Shown in pieces: positions 11,800-22,639 of a stretch of DNA of 64,000 nt (its first letter is position 1; every line of letters begins with the position of its first letter). A model generated the notes under the pieces. The model searched no databases, was not told where the DNA came from, and was given only the letters and a program-made list of their open reading frames with translations. Origin of the DNA: Sphagnum compactum. Its lineage: Eukaryota > Bryophyta > Sphagnopsida > Sphagnales. The translations under genes and the position numbers were made by a program. The stretch is taken from assembly GCA_965153455.1 (NCBI GenBank), contig OZ234497.1, positions 124,001 through 188,000 of the forward strand. The letters are read 5' to 3'.

Positions 11800-12417
11800 T
11801 CACTTCTTGTGCCTTTTCTTCTTCTCCCCTTCTTCTAAATCATTTTCTAATTTAGAATTGTAGTCACTAGAGCCCTTAGATTCATGCCATTCATCATAAT
11901 CAAGTTCACCTACAATTTCGTCAATTGGTCGTCCATACTTTGGATAAATTGCTTGTGGGAAAGGACACCAATCCTTAACAGCCATTTGAAGATAAACTTC
12001 ACAAAACCTTGAAAATTCACCTTTGCACTTATTTTCTAAAATTATAATTGTTGTGATGAGTTGGCCCTCTTTCAAGCATGATTCCAAATTTTCAACTAAT
12101 ACAACAATCACACCACACTCCAATGTATTATGGTCTTTGTAAAGATTTTTAGCACTAACAACATGTATATTTTTTTCATTTTGGGGAAAGTTTGATGGAA
12201 AGGCAATGGTGTGGTCCACTACCATGTAGACGAAACCATTTTGTAATAGGTTCATCACCATTCCTCTTTCAAACTTGGACACCATCCCATCCATAATCTC
12301 TTCAATGTTATTAATTTTCCAAATGTCTCTAGTAATTGTTCCAACATCACACACCCTATTAAGTCCAATTGTTGCAAGTTCAAAACTTGCCAATTGAATT
12401 TGGTAAACTTGTAACAT
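11800..12417 (-). CDS. Unidentified 205-residue open frame at the tail of an NLR relic
   Basis: An uninterrupted frame longer than its surroundings predict. It ends in a charged, probably disordered tail (NDLEEGEKKKRHKK). No domain is recognised. In a different frame the first 180 bases encode a clear LRR piece (LQQLDLIGCVMLEQL, FGKLITLKRLW) belonging to the decayed hydrolase-NLR upstream. The N-terminal part of this frame is therefore almost certainly spurious. From about residue 75 the sequence could be a separate 3' exon of that locus or a chance frame. Upstream, no promoter or splice acceptor decides the matter. Confidence 0.2.
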   Translation of the reverse strand: MLQVYQIQLASFELATIGLNRVCDVGTITRDIWKINNIEEIMDGMVSKFERGMVMNLLQNGFVYMVVDHTIAFPSNFPQNEKNIHVVSAKNLYKDHNTLECGVIVVLVENLESCLKEGQLITTIIILENKCKGEFSRFCEVYLQMAVKDWCPFPQAIYPKYGRPIDEIVGELDYDEWHESKGSSDYNSKLENDLEEGEKKKRHKK

Positions 12418-15240
12418 AGTGGTTGGAATGTAAATTCAAGGTCTTTAAATGAGTTTCAAGGGCTCTAATCCATGATGGTAAGTTGGTAAAATTGGGAGTC
12501 CGACTAATCAATGCCACCTACTTTCCTTTGACCAAAGGATAACTTTTCATCCTTTTGAAATAAAGCAAAGCATTTAAACCAATATAGTTGGGAGATGACC
12601 TAAGGAAGAATTGATCTTCTACAATCAAACAAAACTATTTGTAATTTTGTTGAGTTCTTTATTCTACCTTTTAAAAATATCTTGTTTGCACCATGATCCA
12701 AATGCTCTAGTGGACAATATGACAAATTCAACTTTATCAAAATTTCAAGATTCCAAACCAATCCAGGGCTGTTGGTCAAGTTTTCATAATCACACAAGTC
12801 CAATGCTTGTAATGTAGCAAGTTGGCTAATCTAGACTCGGGTAACTTTCATATCTATTCATACTTTGGTGCATACAAGCACTCCATTTCAACTTGCCAAT
12901 TGTTGTTGGTTTTGATGTAATGGAACCACACCAAGACAAGTCTAATACCATTAATGAGGTCAAACCTTCAATGGCCTCAAGAAGTTCCTTTAAATCAAAG
13001 CAATTTTCCAATAATAACTCTTGCAAATATTACAACCCACCAATTGTTGTGGGTAACAACTCAAGGAATTAGCAACTCAATAAATCCAATTGCATTAAAT
13101 ATGTCATGTTTTTTAAAGTGATGTTTGGTATGAACTTCAAACCCTCACAACTTTTCAACTGCAACAACTTCAAACTTGAAAGGTGTTGCATGGCTTCTAA
13201 TAGCTGCTACATTGATGAAAAATTCAAATTGAACCATTTTAATTCACTAGAATACCAACCAAAACAAGACTCCACCAATTGTTTACTAGCTTTTTGCATG
13301 ATAAGTATTTGCAATTTGTTCATCATGGAAAAATTTAATAATGATTGTTGTGGAAATTTTAGAAATTTTGGTAACCAAGCTGCTTGAACATTTGCACTAA
13401 CCTAAAAAACAATCAAGTACCAAACTAAATTAGTTTGGTCAGTTCATGTTATATGCATATTCATAAATGGTGTTAATAAATGGTCAGTTCATGTTAATTT
13501 TTATAGATAGATACACACAATGCCAATTTGATTGAAAATTATAGATACGTCATTGTGAAGGAGGACCCTTTTTGTTTCTTCTTCATCCCAAATTTTTCTT
13601 TGATTACCAATCTCATCATTCAAAGCCTCTCTTATAATGTGTTGACCCATGTCATGGAGTTAATCATGCATCATCAATCTTCTTTCATCATTCTTTTTTA
13701 TGAGAGATGGATCTTCCAAATTTTGTAAACCAATCATTGGTGAACTTTGAGATGTTACATTCCATATCTTCAACATTTTTTGAACTAGCATCCCATTACC
13801 TTTCAAATTTATCATCCCAATTTTGTCTAATGGGTCTCATGCTAGGTCTTCTGCTGGACCTTATGAGAAAAAACAAGCAATGTCTAGGAACATACCTAAT
13901 TCTACCTTCCCTAGGTCCTCAACACTAATCCTAAGTTAACTCCACAGCTTTTCATTCTCATTACCACCCCCCAAAGGCTCAGCTTCTTGTAGCCATATTC
14001 AAGCTTGTTAACAAACCTCAAGAGAGTCATTGCCATAGAGCCACGAACCCATGACCTCAAGGCTCAATGGAAGTCCATTACAAGCATTTACCACCTTCTC
14101 TATAATAGATTTCAAGGTAATGGGAGGTCTTGATTGTTGAAAAGCTTTCATAAAAAAAAAACTCCATTGTTTGTTCTTTCTTGAGTAGCTCCATTTCAAA
14201 CTTCATGTCCTCGAAAACAACATTTTTCAAATCTTGCCAATTACAACTCATCAAAATTATTTTACTACCTTTTGTAGTATTTTTTATGATATCCAAATCT
14301 ATACGCAAGAGTTCACTTATACTTTGTGTCCCATTCACATCATCCATGACCACAAGTACTTTTTTTTCATCCAACATTCCTTAATATGTTGACAAAAATT
14401 TCTAATATCTTCCAATTCCATGCCACACAAATATTTTAATAGTTTCTTTTCAACATGCTTTACTACCATTGATTTACCATTTTCCCAAAAATGGACTTTT
14501 GAAATTCACCTTGTATTTTATAATAAAGTTTTTTCACCAAGGTGGTCTTCCCAATCCTGCCTATTCCAACCACACCCAAAATATAGAGATTATTGTTTTG
14601 AAGGTTACTCAAGACCTTGTCAACCATTTCATCAAGCCCAATTACAGGTGATAATAATGTTGGAAGATTTTCCCACCTTTGGAAAAAATAGTCGTGTAAA
14701 AAAGAAAACAACATTTCATACATATAGGTGGAAGATTGAATATTCTAGAATGTCTATGGTCACCCAAAAAGTCTTTTGTAAAATCATTGCAAAATAACTT
14801 CACCAAAAATAGCCACATAGTGGATTCCAATGTCCAAAATGTTTGTAGTAAATAGGTCAAGTACATATAGTAGGTGTAATCCACTATTTTGGTAAACATC
14901 AAGAATGACAAAGTTTTCGTTAAATTGATTTCCCTTAGACATTTAACTCACTCCACTATGCAATTCATTTTGACATTCTACAACACAAATCAATCCAATG
15001 TAAACTAAAGTATTTGAAATATAGACAAGACATCATTAAAGAAATTTTCTATCCATGCTAAAAGTGAAGGGAAAAAAATTGAATTAACTTTTGTACTTAC
15101 ATCACAACACATGTGCAAAATTTGAAGAAGCTTGTAGTAGCATATATCTTCCTTGTTTGCTAGTTTGCAAACTTCGAAATGATTTGTGCCCTCTACTCTA
15201 CATAGATTATTGGGTCCAAGCTGGTCTTGCATAATCAAAA
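12120..15240 (-). pseudogene. Hydrolase-NB-ARC-LRR (HNL-type) resistance gene relic, copy A
   Basis: Reading the minus strand downward, the pieces appear in receptor order but in shifting frames. Near 15,200-15,100 is an alpha/beta-hydrolase C-terminal signature (GTNHFEVCKLANKEDICYY), ending at a plausible GTAAGT donor. At 14,595-14,520 is the NB-ARC P-loop (GVVGIGRIGKTTLVKKL). At 14,370-14,330 is kinase 2 (KKVLVVMDDVN), then RNBS-B (GSKIILMSCNWQDL). GLPL (CNGLPLSLEVMGSWL) is at about 14,080. The MHD region near 13,660 reads LMMHD followed by a stop and then LHDMGQHIIREALN. Leucine-rich repeats follow from about 13,370 to 12,250 (LQELLLENCFDLKELLEAI; LTSLMVLDLSWCG). Multiple stops and shifts make it non-functional. 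Intact relatives are intracellular immune receptors. Confidence 0.78.
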
Positions 15241-15249
15241 TCGCTTGCC

Positions 15250-16390
15250 AAATATGTTTGTAGTTATTTTTTTATTATAACTACCATCATGCTACAATTA
15301 TTATCTAATGATTGATTTTCAACAAATGTTTTAGGAAGTGAAAATGAAGATAAAATCAACTAAATTTAGAATTATTTTATTGTACATCAAAAACATATTA
15401 AATATTTTTTTGGCATCCAAGAAACCAAGGCAAAACACAAAAAAAAAAAATGTCATCTAACCCTCAACCAAAATTCATGTTACAAATATTTTTCACATAC
15501 ATGTTTTTTTCCCCTGCATTTCACACACACCAATCTTCTTATAATTACACATAAAATGAAAATTTTATAAAATTATAAAATGATAGGGAATGAAAGAAAA
15601 AAAGAAATCAAGGACTAAACCTAAGAAATAATAAAGAACCAAAAGTGATTCCCCATCACACATGGGGTTTTTTTCTCTTTTCTCTTATTTTTAAAATCTC
15701 CTTGCCTTATCTTAATTTCTTCCACATATCCTAGTTAGTGGCAAACTAATATCTTATTTTTTAAAACTAATTATTTTAATGGCCTCATCCCATAGTAAAT
15801 AAGGAATGGTAAATATGAACCTACCATTAATAATATATCTCATTACTCAAAGGTTTTTGAGTTAACTAAGTTAAAAAATTTACCCATTAACAAACTTTTT
15901 TTTATTAAAATTTTGGTCCAAAATTATTTTTAAATTATTTCCTTTTGAAAAGAATTCAGTAATGGTACTATTGTCAAGTAACATTTCCATTCCAAAATTA
16001 ACCTTTAATTATTTTGTCATGTGATAATAATTATTGTCAATTAACTGTCACCAAATAATTGACCTTCGGAAAATGAACACAATTAATGTGTTACATGATA
16101 ATTTGTAATTGTGCCACATGTCATGATTAAAATCCATCCAAAAACAATTTAAAAACATATTATCAAAGAGTTTTTTGAAAACTGATAAAAAATCTTATTT
16201 TTTATGAATCTTTTTGAAGACTTCTCAGAACTTTCGAACATATTTTTAAAGAATATTTTGAAGTTCTTAATAAAATTCCTTCATAGGTTATTGTATGTAA
16301 CAACATGTTTATCAATTACACATTTAACAGTCATATACACAATTATTGTTAATTATGTTGAAATCTACTTGGGGAGACTTGCCACTACTA
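15250..16390. other. AT-rich intergenic stretch, no gene seen
   Basis: This lies between the NLR relic and the left LTR. It is A/T-rich with poly-A and poly-T runs and only short frames. No upstream hydrolase exons of the NLR relic could be recognised here. Confidence 0.5.
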
Positions 16391-16396
16391 ATACAT

Positions 16397-17470
16397 TGTA
16401 ACCAAAAAGGAGGGTGCACAATCTAATCGAACACCCTGGCAAGACACAGATCCTCACGGAGCTCAAATCTTTGAGGTCCCGAAACTGAATCGCGGCCCCT
16501 GATCTTCTCTCTCTCACAGACTCTGTTCAAGACTCAATCTGTATGCACACCTAGATCTTCAAACATACATAGTTTGTATTCTTGAAACATTCACCGCTCC
16601 GATCATGGAACTCACAACTTGAATTTTATTCACAGAATGTACAGACTCGTATTGCCTTCGATCTCTGCCGATCTGCCACCAATCGGACAGCTCACAGGAC
16701 TTGGTCCTTTCAACCAGTGACTTTTGGCATACACATGTTCAGCAAGACCACAGACCTGTTTCCTCAACAGAATGCAACAACAAGACCCTGACAGCACTTT
16801 TCTTGACCCGAAGCTTATGTACTGCAAACATTGAAGGTGCGAATATATACAAAAACATCAAATGCACAGACAGCTGAGGGCCATCCTCCCAGCATTCCTC
16901 ACAGATCCTAGCAGCTCGTGCAAACAACTTCAATTTATCTCTGGTTTCTAGTCTTACTCTGTTACTCCCTCAAACTATGCTTCCTGATGCCAATTGCAAT
17001 TGCTTGGCTGGCTACTGGCGCAACGGAAAAAGTCTGTAACTAGTCCAATCTTCTCCCAGACCAACCGATCTACCCCTCTATCTATGCATCTCTGTGATCG
17101 TTTAGCACAATTTGCCTTCGTCCTCTTCAACAACATGCTCTCCCAAAAAAACTTCCCACTTCCTCTGCAGCTCTCTCCTTCCCACTCCCACAATCTGCCA
17201 CTCCAAAACTTTTCTCCTAGCCTTTAAATTGTTAGCTCCTCCGTCGCCATGCACTCTCCACCGTTTCAAATAATAATTGCAGCACCTCCCCTAACCATAA
17301 TTCCGCGTCGTCTTCCTCACGCGCGATGAGCCTCCTTGGTCCTCTAGAAGTAGCCGCCATGCATTCCTGTAGTAAATGAAAGTAATGCGCAGCCAAACCA
17401 GTGATGGTTGCAAAAATCAGGATCAGAAACAATATAGTTCCATTGTGCGGTGACCCGCTGTTCGGTCACA
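16397..17470 (-). repeat. 3' LTR of the deleted gypsy-like element
   Basis: About 1,070 bp, matching the right-hand copy almost base for base from AAAAGGAGGGTGCA to CGGTCACA once the 822-bp insertion and its 5-bp duplication are removed. It reads TG..CA if the left edge is placed at 16397. A few substitutions separate the LTRs, so the insertion is not brand new. Short frames within it (for example at 16,739-16,933) recur in both copies and are not genes. Confidence 0.85.
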
Positions 17471-17516
17471 TATGTAACCCCTCCCTTCTTTGAAAAGCTG
17501 AGTCCCTCAGCTTCAC

Positions 17517-18194
17517 TCAATCTAGTTGAATGTGGTAGATCTGAAGGTCCCTTTGGGACCTCTCCCACTTGTTTCCAACAGCGTCCTGGATGGTGCACAT
17601 TCGACAGCCCTCATTAAAGTCAAAGTTACCTTTTCCATCAGCATGCCCAATGAACTGGTATGGACCTTCCCAGCTCGCAGCCAATGCTCGCTTCTTCCCT
17701 GGCTTCTTCATCTTTACCATCGTCTCCCCTGCAATCAGACCCTCGAACAGATGCTTACCTTTCTTGGCAACGTAGGTCTTCCTTTGTTTCTTTTGTGCTT
17801 GCTCCACATTGAGCAAGACGTCTTCATGGATGCTTGCAATAAGCTCCATCTTCTGTAAGAACTGTGCTGCAGCAACTTCCACATCAACACTATCATCAGT
17901 TACAGCGGTCAGAGCGTGTAGATAATTGTCTGCCTTAAGGCGCGGTGTGCGACCAGTGAGGATCATGAAAGGTGAGAATTTTGTGCTAGCCTGGATCCCA
18001 CATCGGTACCCAAATAGAATCTTAGCCAGCCGCTCATCCCAACAATCCACATTCCCTGGTGTTGCAGCAAGGATTGTGATGCCATGCTTGATGGTCTTGA
18101 TCATGCGCTCCGCCATCCCATTGCATTGAGGCCACTGAGGTGCAGTGCGCTGATGCTGGATTTCTCGCTCCCTACCAGCTGACATTGCTGGCAC
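17517..18194 (-). pseudogene. Integrase C-terminal half of the gypsy-like element
   Basis: A 225-codon frame. It contains the end of the integrase core, with the third catalytic acid in the motif NGMAERMIKTIKHG, followed by the usual LFGYRCGIQASTKFSPF stretch. Then come a Lys-rich linker (QAQKKQRKTYVAKKGK) and a GPY/F-like module (ASWEGPYQFIGHADGKGNF). No chromodomain is visible after it. The first two catalytic Asp residues are missing: the H2C2 finger upstream is in another frame and the core between is deleted. It is therefore a fragment, although the remaining frame is still open. Confidence 0.8.
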
Positions 18195-18450
18195 CTTCTG
18201 ACTACCGACTTGACATCCTCAGTTCGACTATGCCAGAAATACCTTCGATAGATTTTAGCCAACATCCTTTGTTCTCCAGAGTGCCCCAAATCCTCATGCA
18301 TTTAAACCACCAGTGGTATTCTTTCCTCAGGCTTGGGCACATACAGTTCCTTGAAGTAGAGCTTCTGCTCCTTCCAGCAGTAGTTGTTTGCTCGCTTTCT
18401 GGCCCTCTTGCCCTCCTCAAGGTCAATTGTGTCTAGCAGCATTCCTTCTT
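18180..18450 (-). pseudogene. Integrase N-terminal H2C2 zinc-finger remnant
   Basis: The frame reads YCWKEQKLYFKELYVPKPEE, then a stop, then HEDLGHSGEQRMLAKIYRRY and VKSVVRRCQQCQ. The HxxxxH..CxxC pattern is the zinc-binding N-terminal domain of retroviral-type integrase. The in-frame stop and the frame change to the next segment show decay. Confidence 0.75.
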
Positions 18451-18837
18451 TCAGCAGCACCAGACAGGGTCTGGTATCCTTCCCTTCTGGAACAGTTTAT
18501 CTAGCCGCTCAAAATATTTTTGAACCCTCTCCTTGGGTTCCTGCTTGATGGCAACGAGCCTCATTCGGATGTCATCAGCATCCACATTCCCGTACTTCTG
18601 CACTATCAGCATCCTCAATTCCGGCCAATCGGCTGGTGCTGGTTGTAGTCTCTTGAACCACTCTTTAGCTCTACCCCGCAGGTTCAGCTTCGCAATCTTG
18701 AAGAGTTTGTCTGCATTCAGATCGCGCACTTCAGCGGCCATGGTGAGCCTCTCCGCCCAATCGTTAACATCTTCATGGTCTCGTCCCCAGAACAGCTCAT
18801 CCATTCCCTGGGGACTAGTCAATTTGCAAACACGCAA
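18451..18837 (-). pseudogene. Gag capsid-domain fragment
   Basis: A 128-codon frame of the Retrotrans_gag type: DELFWGRDHEDVNDWAERL, LFKIAKLNLRGRAKEWFKRL, and a helical DKLFQKGRIPD ending. Gag normally continues into a zinc knuckle and Pol. Here it runs directly into integrase sequence, so NC, PR, RT and RNase H have been deleted. The CDS start is not certain because further in-frame sequence may lie upstream, between about 18,840 and 19,670. Confidence 0.78.
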
Positions 18838-19673
18838 TAATCAACAAACAAAAATTGTAACACCACCTATAATCACATGGTCCTTCAACAATAAGCAGGT
18901 GTCAACAGAATCAACAAGCTTCTCAGCCTCTGCAGCTCAGTTTTGACTTTTGAGAAAAATAGGTGTCATCCGAGCTACACATCAAACTCAGACTGAGCTC
19001 CCTCAGCCACTGGTCTCAAAGGTTCAAAATTGGATGGAAAAGTAGAAAAACACTGCTCATCTGTGGATTCCTGCTGAAACTACCACTTCACTTTTAGATC
19101 GCGCCACACTCTCCAGCTTATGAGGCGGGACGTTGATCCAGCATGTTCCACTCTGACAACACGATCTCCGGTCTGGAATAGATCTTCTATCCCAGGAATG
19201 TAGAATCGGGGAAAATGGTTAGGCGATACAGGACACTTGGGAATCCAGATGTCTCCCAACCTTGGCACATTACGCTGCCTCTCGGCGAATATAGGAGTTA
19301 CTCTACGCAAGATATGAGGCGTAGTAGTATTGCGTCTGTAACTGTGAGATGGACACCCATCCGTCTGCTCCATTTCTTACCTTTAACCAAACCTCAGCTC
19401 ATGTATGAAAGCCATTATGGGCTCCTCTACTGCTACGTCTCCAACTCGGGCGACTTCTGGATCTATCCCTACAAGTGTTATCACCCCAAAACCCAAGAAG
19501 CGCAAGATCACAGCTCCTCTCTACCCTGAGTAGTGAAATAATCAAACCTATTAACAATTCGTTGTTCACGAATGTCTTGAGTTAGTTCTTCCGCTCCTAC
19601 CTCATCTGCTCCAGATGAAGACATGATACATTCTACCTAAACTTCTACAGGTTCTACGGAAACTACCGAACCT

Positions 19674-19685
19674 GCTCTGATACCA
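19674..19685 (-). other. Primer binding site (initiator Met tRNA type)
   Basis: On the minus strand this reads TGGTATCAGAGC, the standard plant primer site complementary to the 3' end of initiator methionine tRNA. It lies immediately inside the 5' LTR and fixes the orientation of the element. Confidence 0.9.
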
Positions 19686-21577
19686 AAAAGGAGGGTGCAT
19701 AATCTAATCGAACACCCTGGCAAGACACAGATCCTCACGGAGCTCAAATCTCTAAGGTCCCGAAACTGAATCGCGGCCCCTGATCTTCTCTCTCTCTCAG
19801 ACTCTGTTCAAGACTCAATCTGTATGCACACCTAGATCTTCAAACATACACAATTTGTATTCTTGAAACATTCACCGCTCCGATCATGGAACTCACAACT
19901 TGAATTTTATTCACAGAATGTACAGACTCGTATTGACGCGCTCCTAAGTCCCGGGTTGAAACCCACTTGAGGGTTTCACAAGGTCAAGTTGCGGAAAGTT
20001 AAGACTTAGAGGCACACTCCCGGCTTCCAACTCTAAAAAGGGGTAGAGGGTCGAGTTGGGAGCCCAGGGATTAGACTAGGAAGAAGGACTAGCTTAGCTT
20101 GTGTGAATCTGCATCCAAAAAAACCAACCACACGAGGTTAGTTTAACATTTGGGACACCCTTGGGTGTTGGGACAAGCCACGGGCACTTGGACACACAAG
20201 ACTCACCACGGCCCGGACTCGGGGGAAGCCACCACCTTCCCCCATATAGTATTCTCTGCAGCTCGCCGCCGAGGTTACATCCAAATGGCACATTTTGTTG
20301 GGACTCCCGAAATGGAGTCCCAAAATTGTCCCGGCTGGACTCCCGGAACTTTGAATGGCCATAACTCCTGACTTCAGAGTTCGATCGCAACGAGGTCTCA
20401 ACCAAAGTTGTAGCCCTTGTCGAGATCTTTCCAACGCCATGTCGCACTCCCTGAGGCAACGTCGAGAAAGGGTCGATTCCTGACTTTTAGTGGTCGGGAG
20501 TCAAACTGCCAGTTTGACTCCCGGCCCTTCTTTTGCCCATAACTTGGGCTGCAGATGTCCGAATGGCCAATGCGAGGCCATTTTCGATATTTACGTTTCA
20601 AGACCTTTTCAATGACACCAAGAACACCTCAATGCAAGGTGTTTTGAGCCTTGATGTCGAGCTCTGAACATTTGGGAGTCTCGAAGGACTCCAACTCTCC
20701 AACTTTTCCAAGTGTTGGGCTTCACCCCACACTTGGCCAAAGTAGGGTTGTGACACGTATTGCCTTCGATCTCTGCCGATCTGCCACCAATCGGACAGCT
20801 CACAGGACTTGGTCCTTTCAACCAGTGACTCTTGGCATACACATGTTCAGCAAGACCACAGACCTGTTTCCTCAACAGAATGCAACAACAAGACCCTGAC
20901 AGCACTCTTTTTGACCCGAAGCTTATGTACTGCAAACATTGAAGGTGCGAATATATGCAAAAACGTCAAATGCACAGACAGCTGAGGGCCATCCTCCCAG
21001 CATTCTCACAGATCCTAGCAGCTCGTGCAAACAACTTCAATCTATTTCTGGTTTCTAGTCTTACTCTGTTATTCCCTCAAACTATGCTTCCTGATGCCAA
21101 TTGCAACTGCTTGGCTGGCTATTGGCGCAGCAGAAAAAGTCTGTAACTAGTCTAATCTTGTCCCAGACCAACTGATCTACCCCTCTATCTACACATCTCT
21201 GTGATCATCTAGCACAATCTGCCTTCGTCCTCTTCAACAACATGCTCTCCCAAAAAAACTTCCCACTTCCTCTGCAGCTCTCTCCTTCCCACTCCCACAA
21301 TCTGCCACTCCAAAACTTTTCTCTTAGCCTCTGAATTGCTAGCTCCTCCGCCGCCATGCACTCTCCACCGTTTCAAATAATAATTGCAGCACCTCCCCTA
21401 ACCATAATTCCGCGCCGTCTTCCTCACGCGTGATGAGCCTCCTTGGTCCTCTAGAAGTAGCCGCCATGCATTCCTGTAGTAAATGAGAGTAATGCGCAGC
21501 CAAACCAGTGATGGTTGCAAAAATCAGGATCAGAAACAATATAGTTCCATTGTGCGGTGCCCCGCATTTCGGTCACA
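19686..21577 (-). repeat. 5' LTR of the gypsy-like element, interrupted by a solo LTR
   Basis: Collinear with 16405-17470, except for the 822-bp insertion at 19934-20755 plus a duplicated CGTAT. Remaining differences are scattered single-base changes. Confidence 0.87.
19934..20755. mobile_element. Solo LTR nested inside the 5' LTR
   Basis: An 822-bp insertion begins TGACGCGCTC and ends GGTTGTGACA, giving the TG..CA ends of an LTR. It is flanked by a perfect 5-bp duplication CGTAT (19929-19933 and 20756-20760). The empty site is preserved in the other LTR at about 16,650. It is more GC-rich than its host and encodes nothing convincing. A solo LTR arises by recombination between the two LTRs of a full element; it inserted after the host element did. 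Confidence 0.92.
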
Positions 21578-21582
21578 ACATT

Positions 21583-22620
21583 TCCAAATTGGAAAAAGAA
21601 ACTACTTATGATGAATTATCAATAACAACGAAATGAAATAAGATTTTAAAATATCATTATTGTACATATTGTGTGAGCAAATATAAAACAAATACATAAT
21701 GAAATCCATGTAAGCTTGTGAAAATTAATATTGCAAGTATCCTGAAACTAAATACACAGACATGTACATTATGTAATTTTTCATCTTTCAACTTTTCATT
21801 TTTATTCACAAGCAACAAAGTTGGAACATATTCATATGGACATTTATTTAAACATTGATTTTCATCCTCTATTGTTATTGTATGCACCAAGAAACAACTC
21901 CTTGATTGTGGGTACACATTTTTTAGTATACTTTTTCTAGCAATAATCTCATCCAAAAATCTTATAATTACAAATTATTGGAGTATAACAAGGAAAAAAC
22001 ATAGATAGATTTTAATTAATCTTTGCAAACATAAATACCATAGTACCTTTTCATACACGATAATACCATGTCAACTTCAACACATGTTGGCAAAAATTAA
22101 CTAATTTGAGGATTTCCATGTTGAAAATAGAATCTTTTTAAATATTTCAAAAGATTTTTTATTTTCCTTCACAAAAGTTTGTTCTTCAAAAGAGAATTTA
22201 GAATTTTTCAGTGGTACAATTGAAATTGAAATTCTTTTCCCCAAGAGAGATCTATTAAATTTAGTACTACAAGCAAAAATCCATTCAAATGCTTCAATCT
22301 CAACATTTCATAATTGTAGTACCTTTTCAGGTTTGGCAAAAATTATATATATTTTTAAAATGTTGAAATTTTAGAAAACTAAGGTCCCTTCTTGCTGAAA
22401 TTTTAAAAATTATTGTTTAGTGATGTCGAAATTTTATAGGATTCAAGAAGTTATTACAGGGTAGTTTTCGGGTTTTAGTATCTATATTATTGCATGTACA
22501 TTAAGTGATTTCAAGCCATTGTCGAATATTTTTTAATTTAAATAAAGTTTTGCCAAAAAAAATGTTTTTTGGCACCAAAATCAAAATTTCAAAATAAAAT
22601 AATTATTTGGCAAACACGAT
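21583..22620. other. AT-rich intergenic stretch, no gene seen
   Basis: Between the LTR element and the promoter of the CCCH gene. A/T-rich with short frames only. Confidence 0.5.
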
Positions 22621-22639
22621 CCAGATGCCAACACCGTCT

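Larger units (their letters stand above)
16397..21577 (-). mobile_element. Deleted Ty3/gypsy-like LTR retrotransposon
   Basis: Two direct repeats of about 1,066 bp flank a 2.2-kb interior. The orientation is minus because, reading that strand, the order is LTR (21577-19686), tRNA-iMet-type primer site (19685-19674), Gag, integrase, polypurine tract (about 17491-17478), LTR (17470-16397). Protease, reverse transcriptase and RNase H are absent, and the integrase core is deleted, so it cannot move by itself. A possible target duplication ACATT or ACAT lies at 16393-16397 and 21578-21582; the exact LTR edge on the left is blurred. The right LTR holds an inserted solo LTR of another family. The Gypsy assignment rests on the Gag type, the H2C2 finger and the GPY-like C-terminus, not on RT. 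Confidence 0.85.

Noticed and set aside
18533-18946. 137-codon plus-strand frame across Gag
   Set aside because: Antisense shadow; the minus frame matches the Gag capsid domain.
20094-20459. 121- and 100-codon minus-strand frames in the 5' LTR
   Set aside because: They lie inside the solo LTR, show no domain, and compete with each other and with plus-strand frames.
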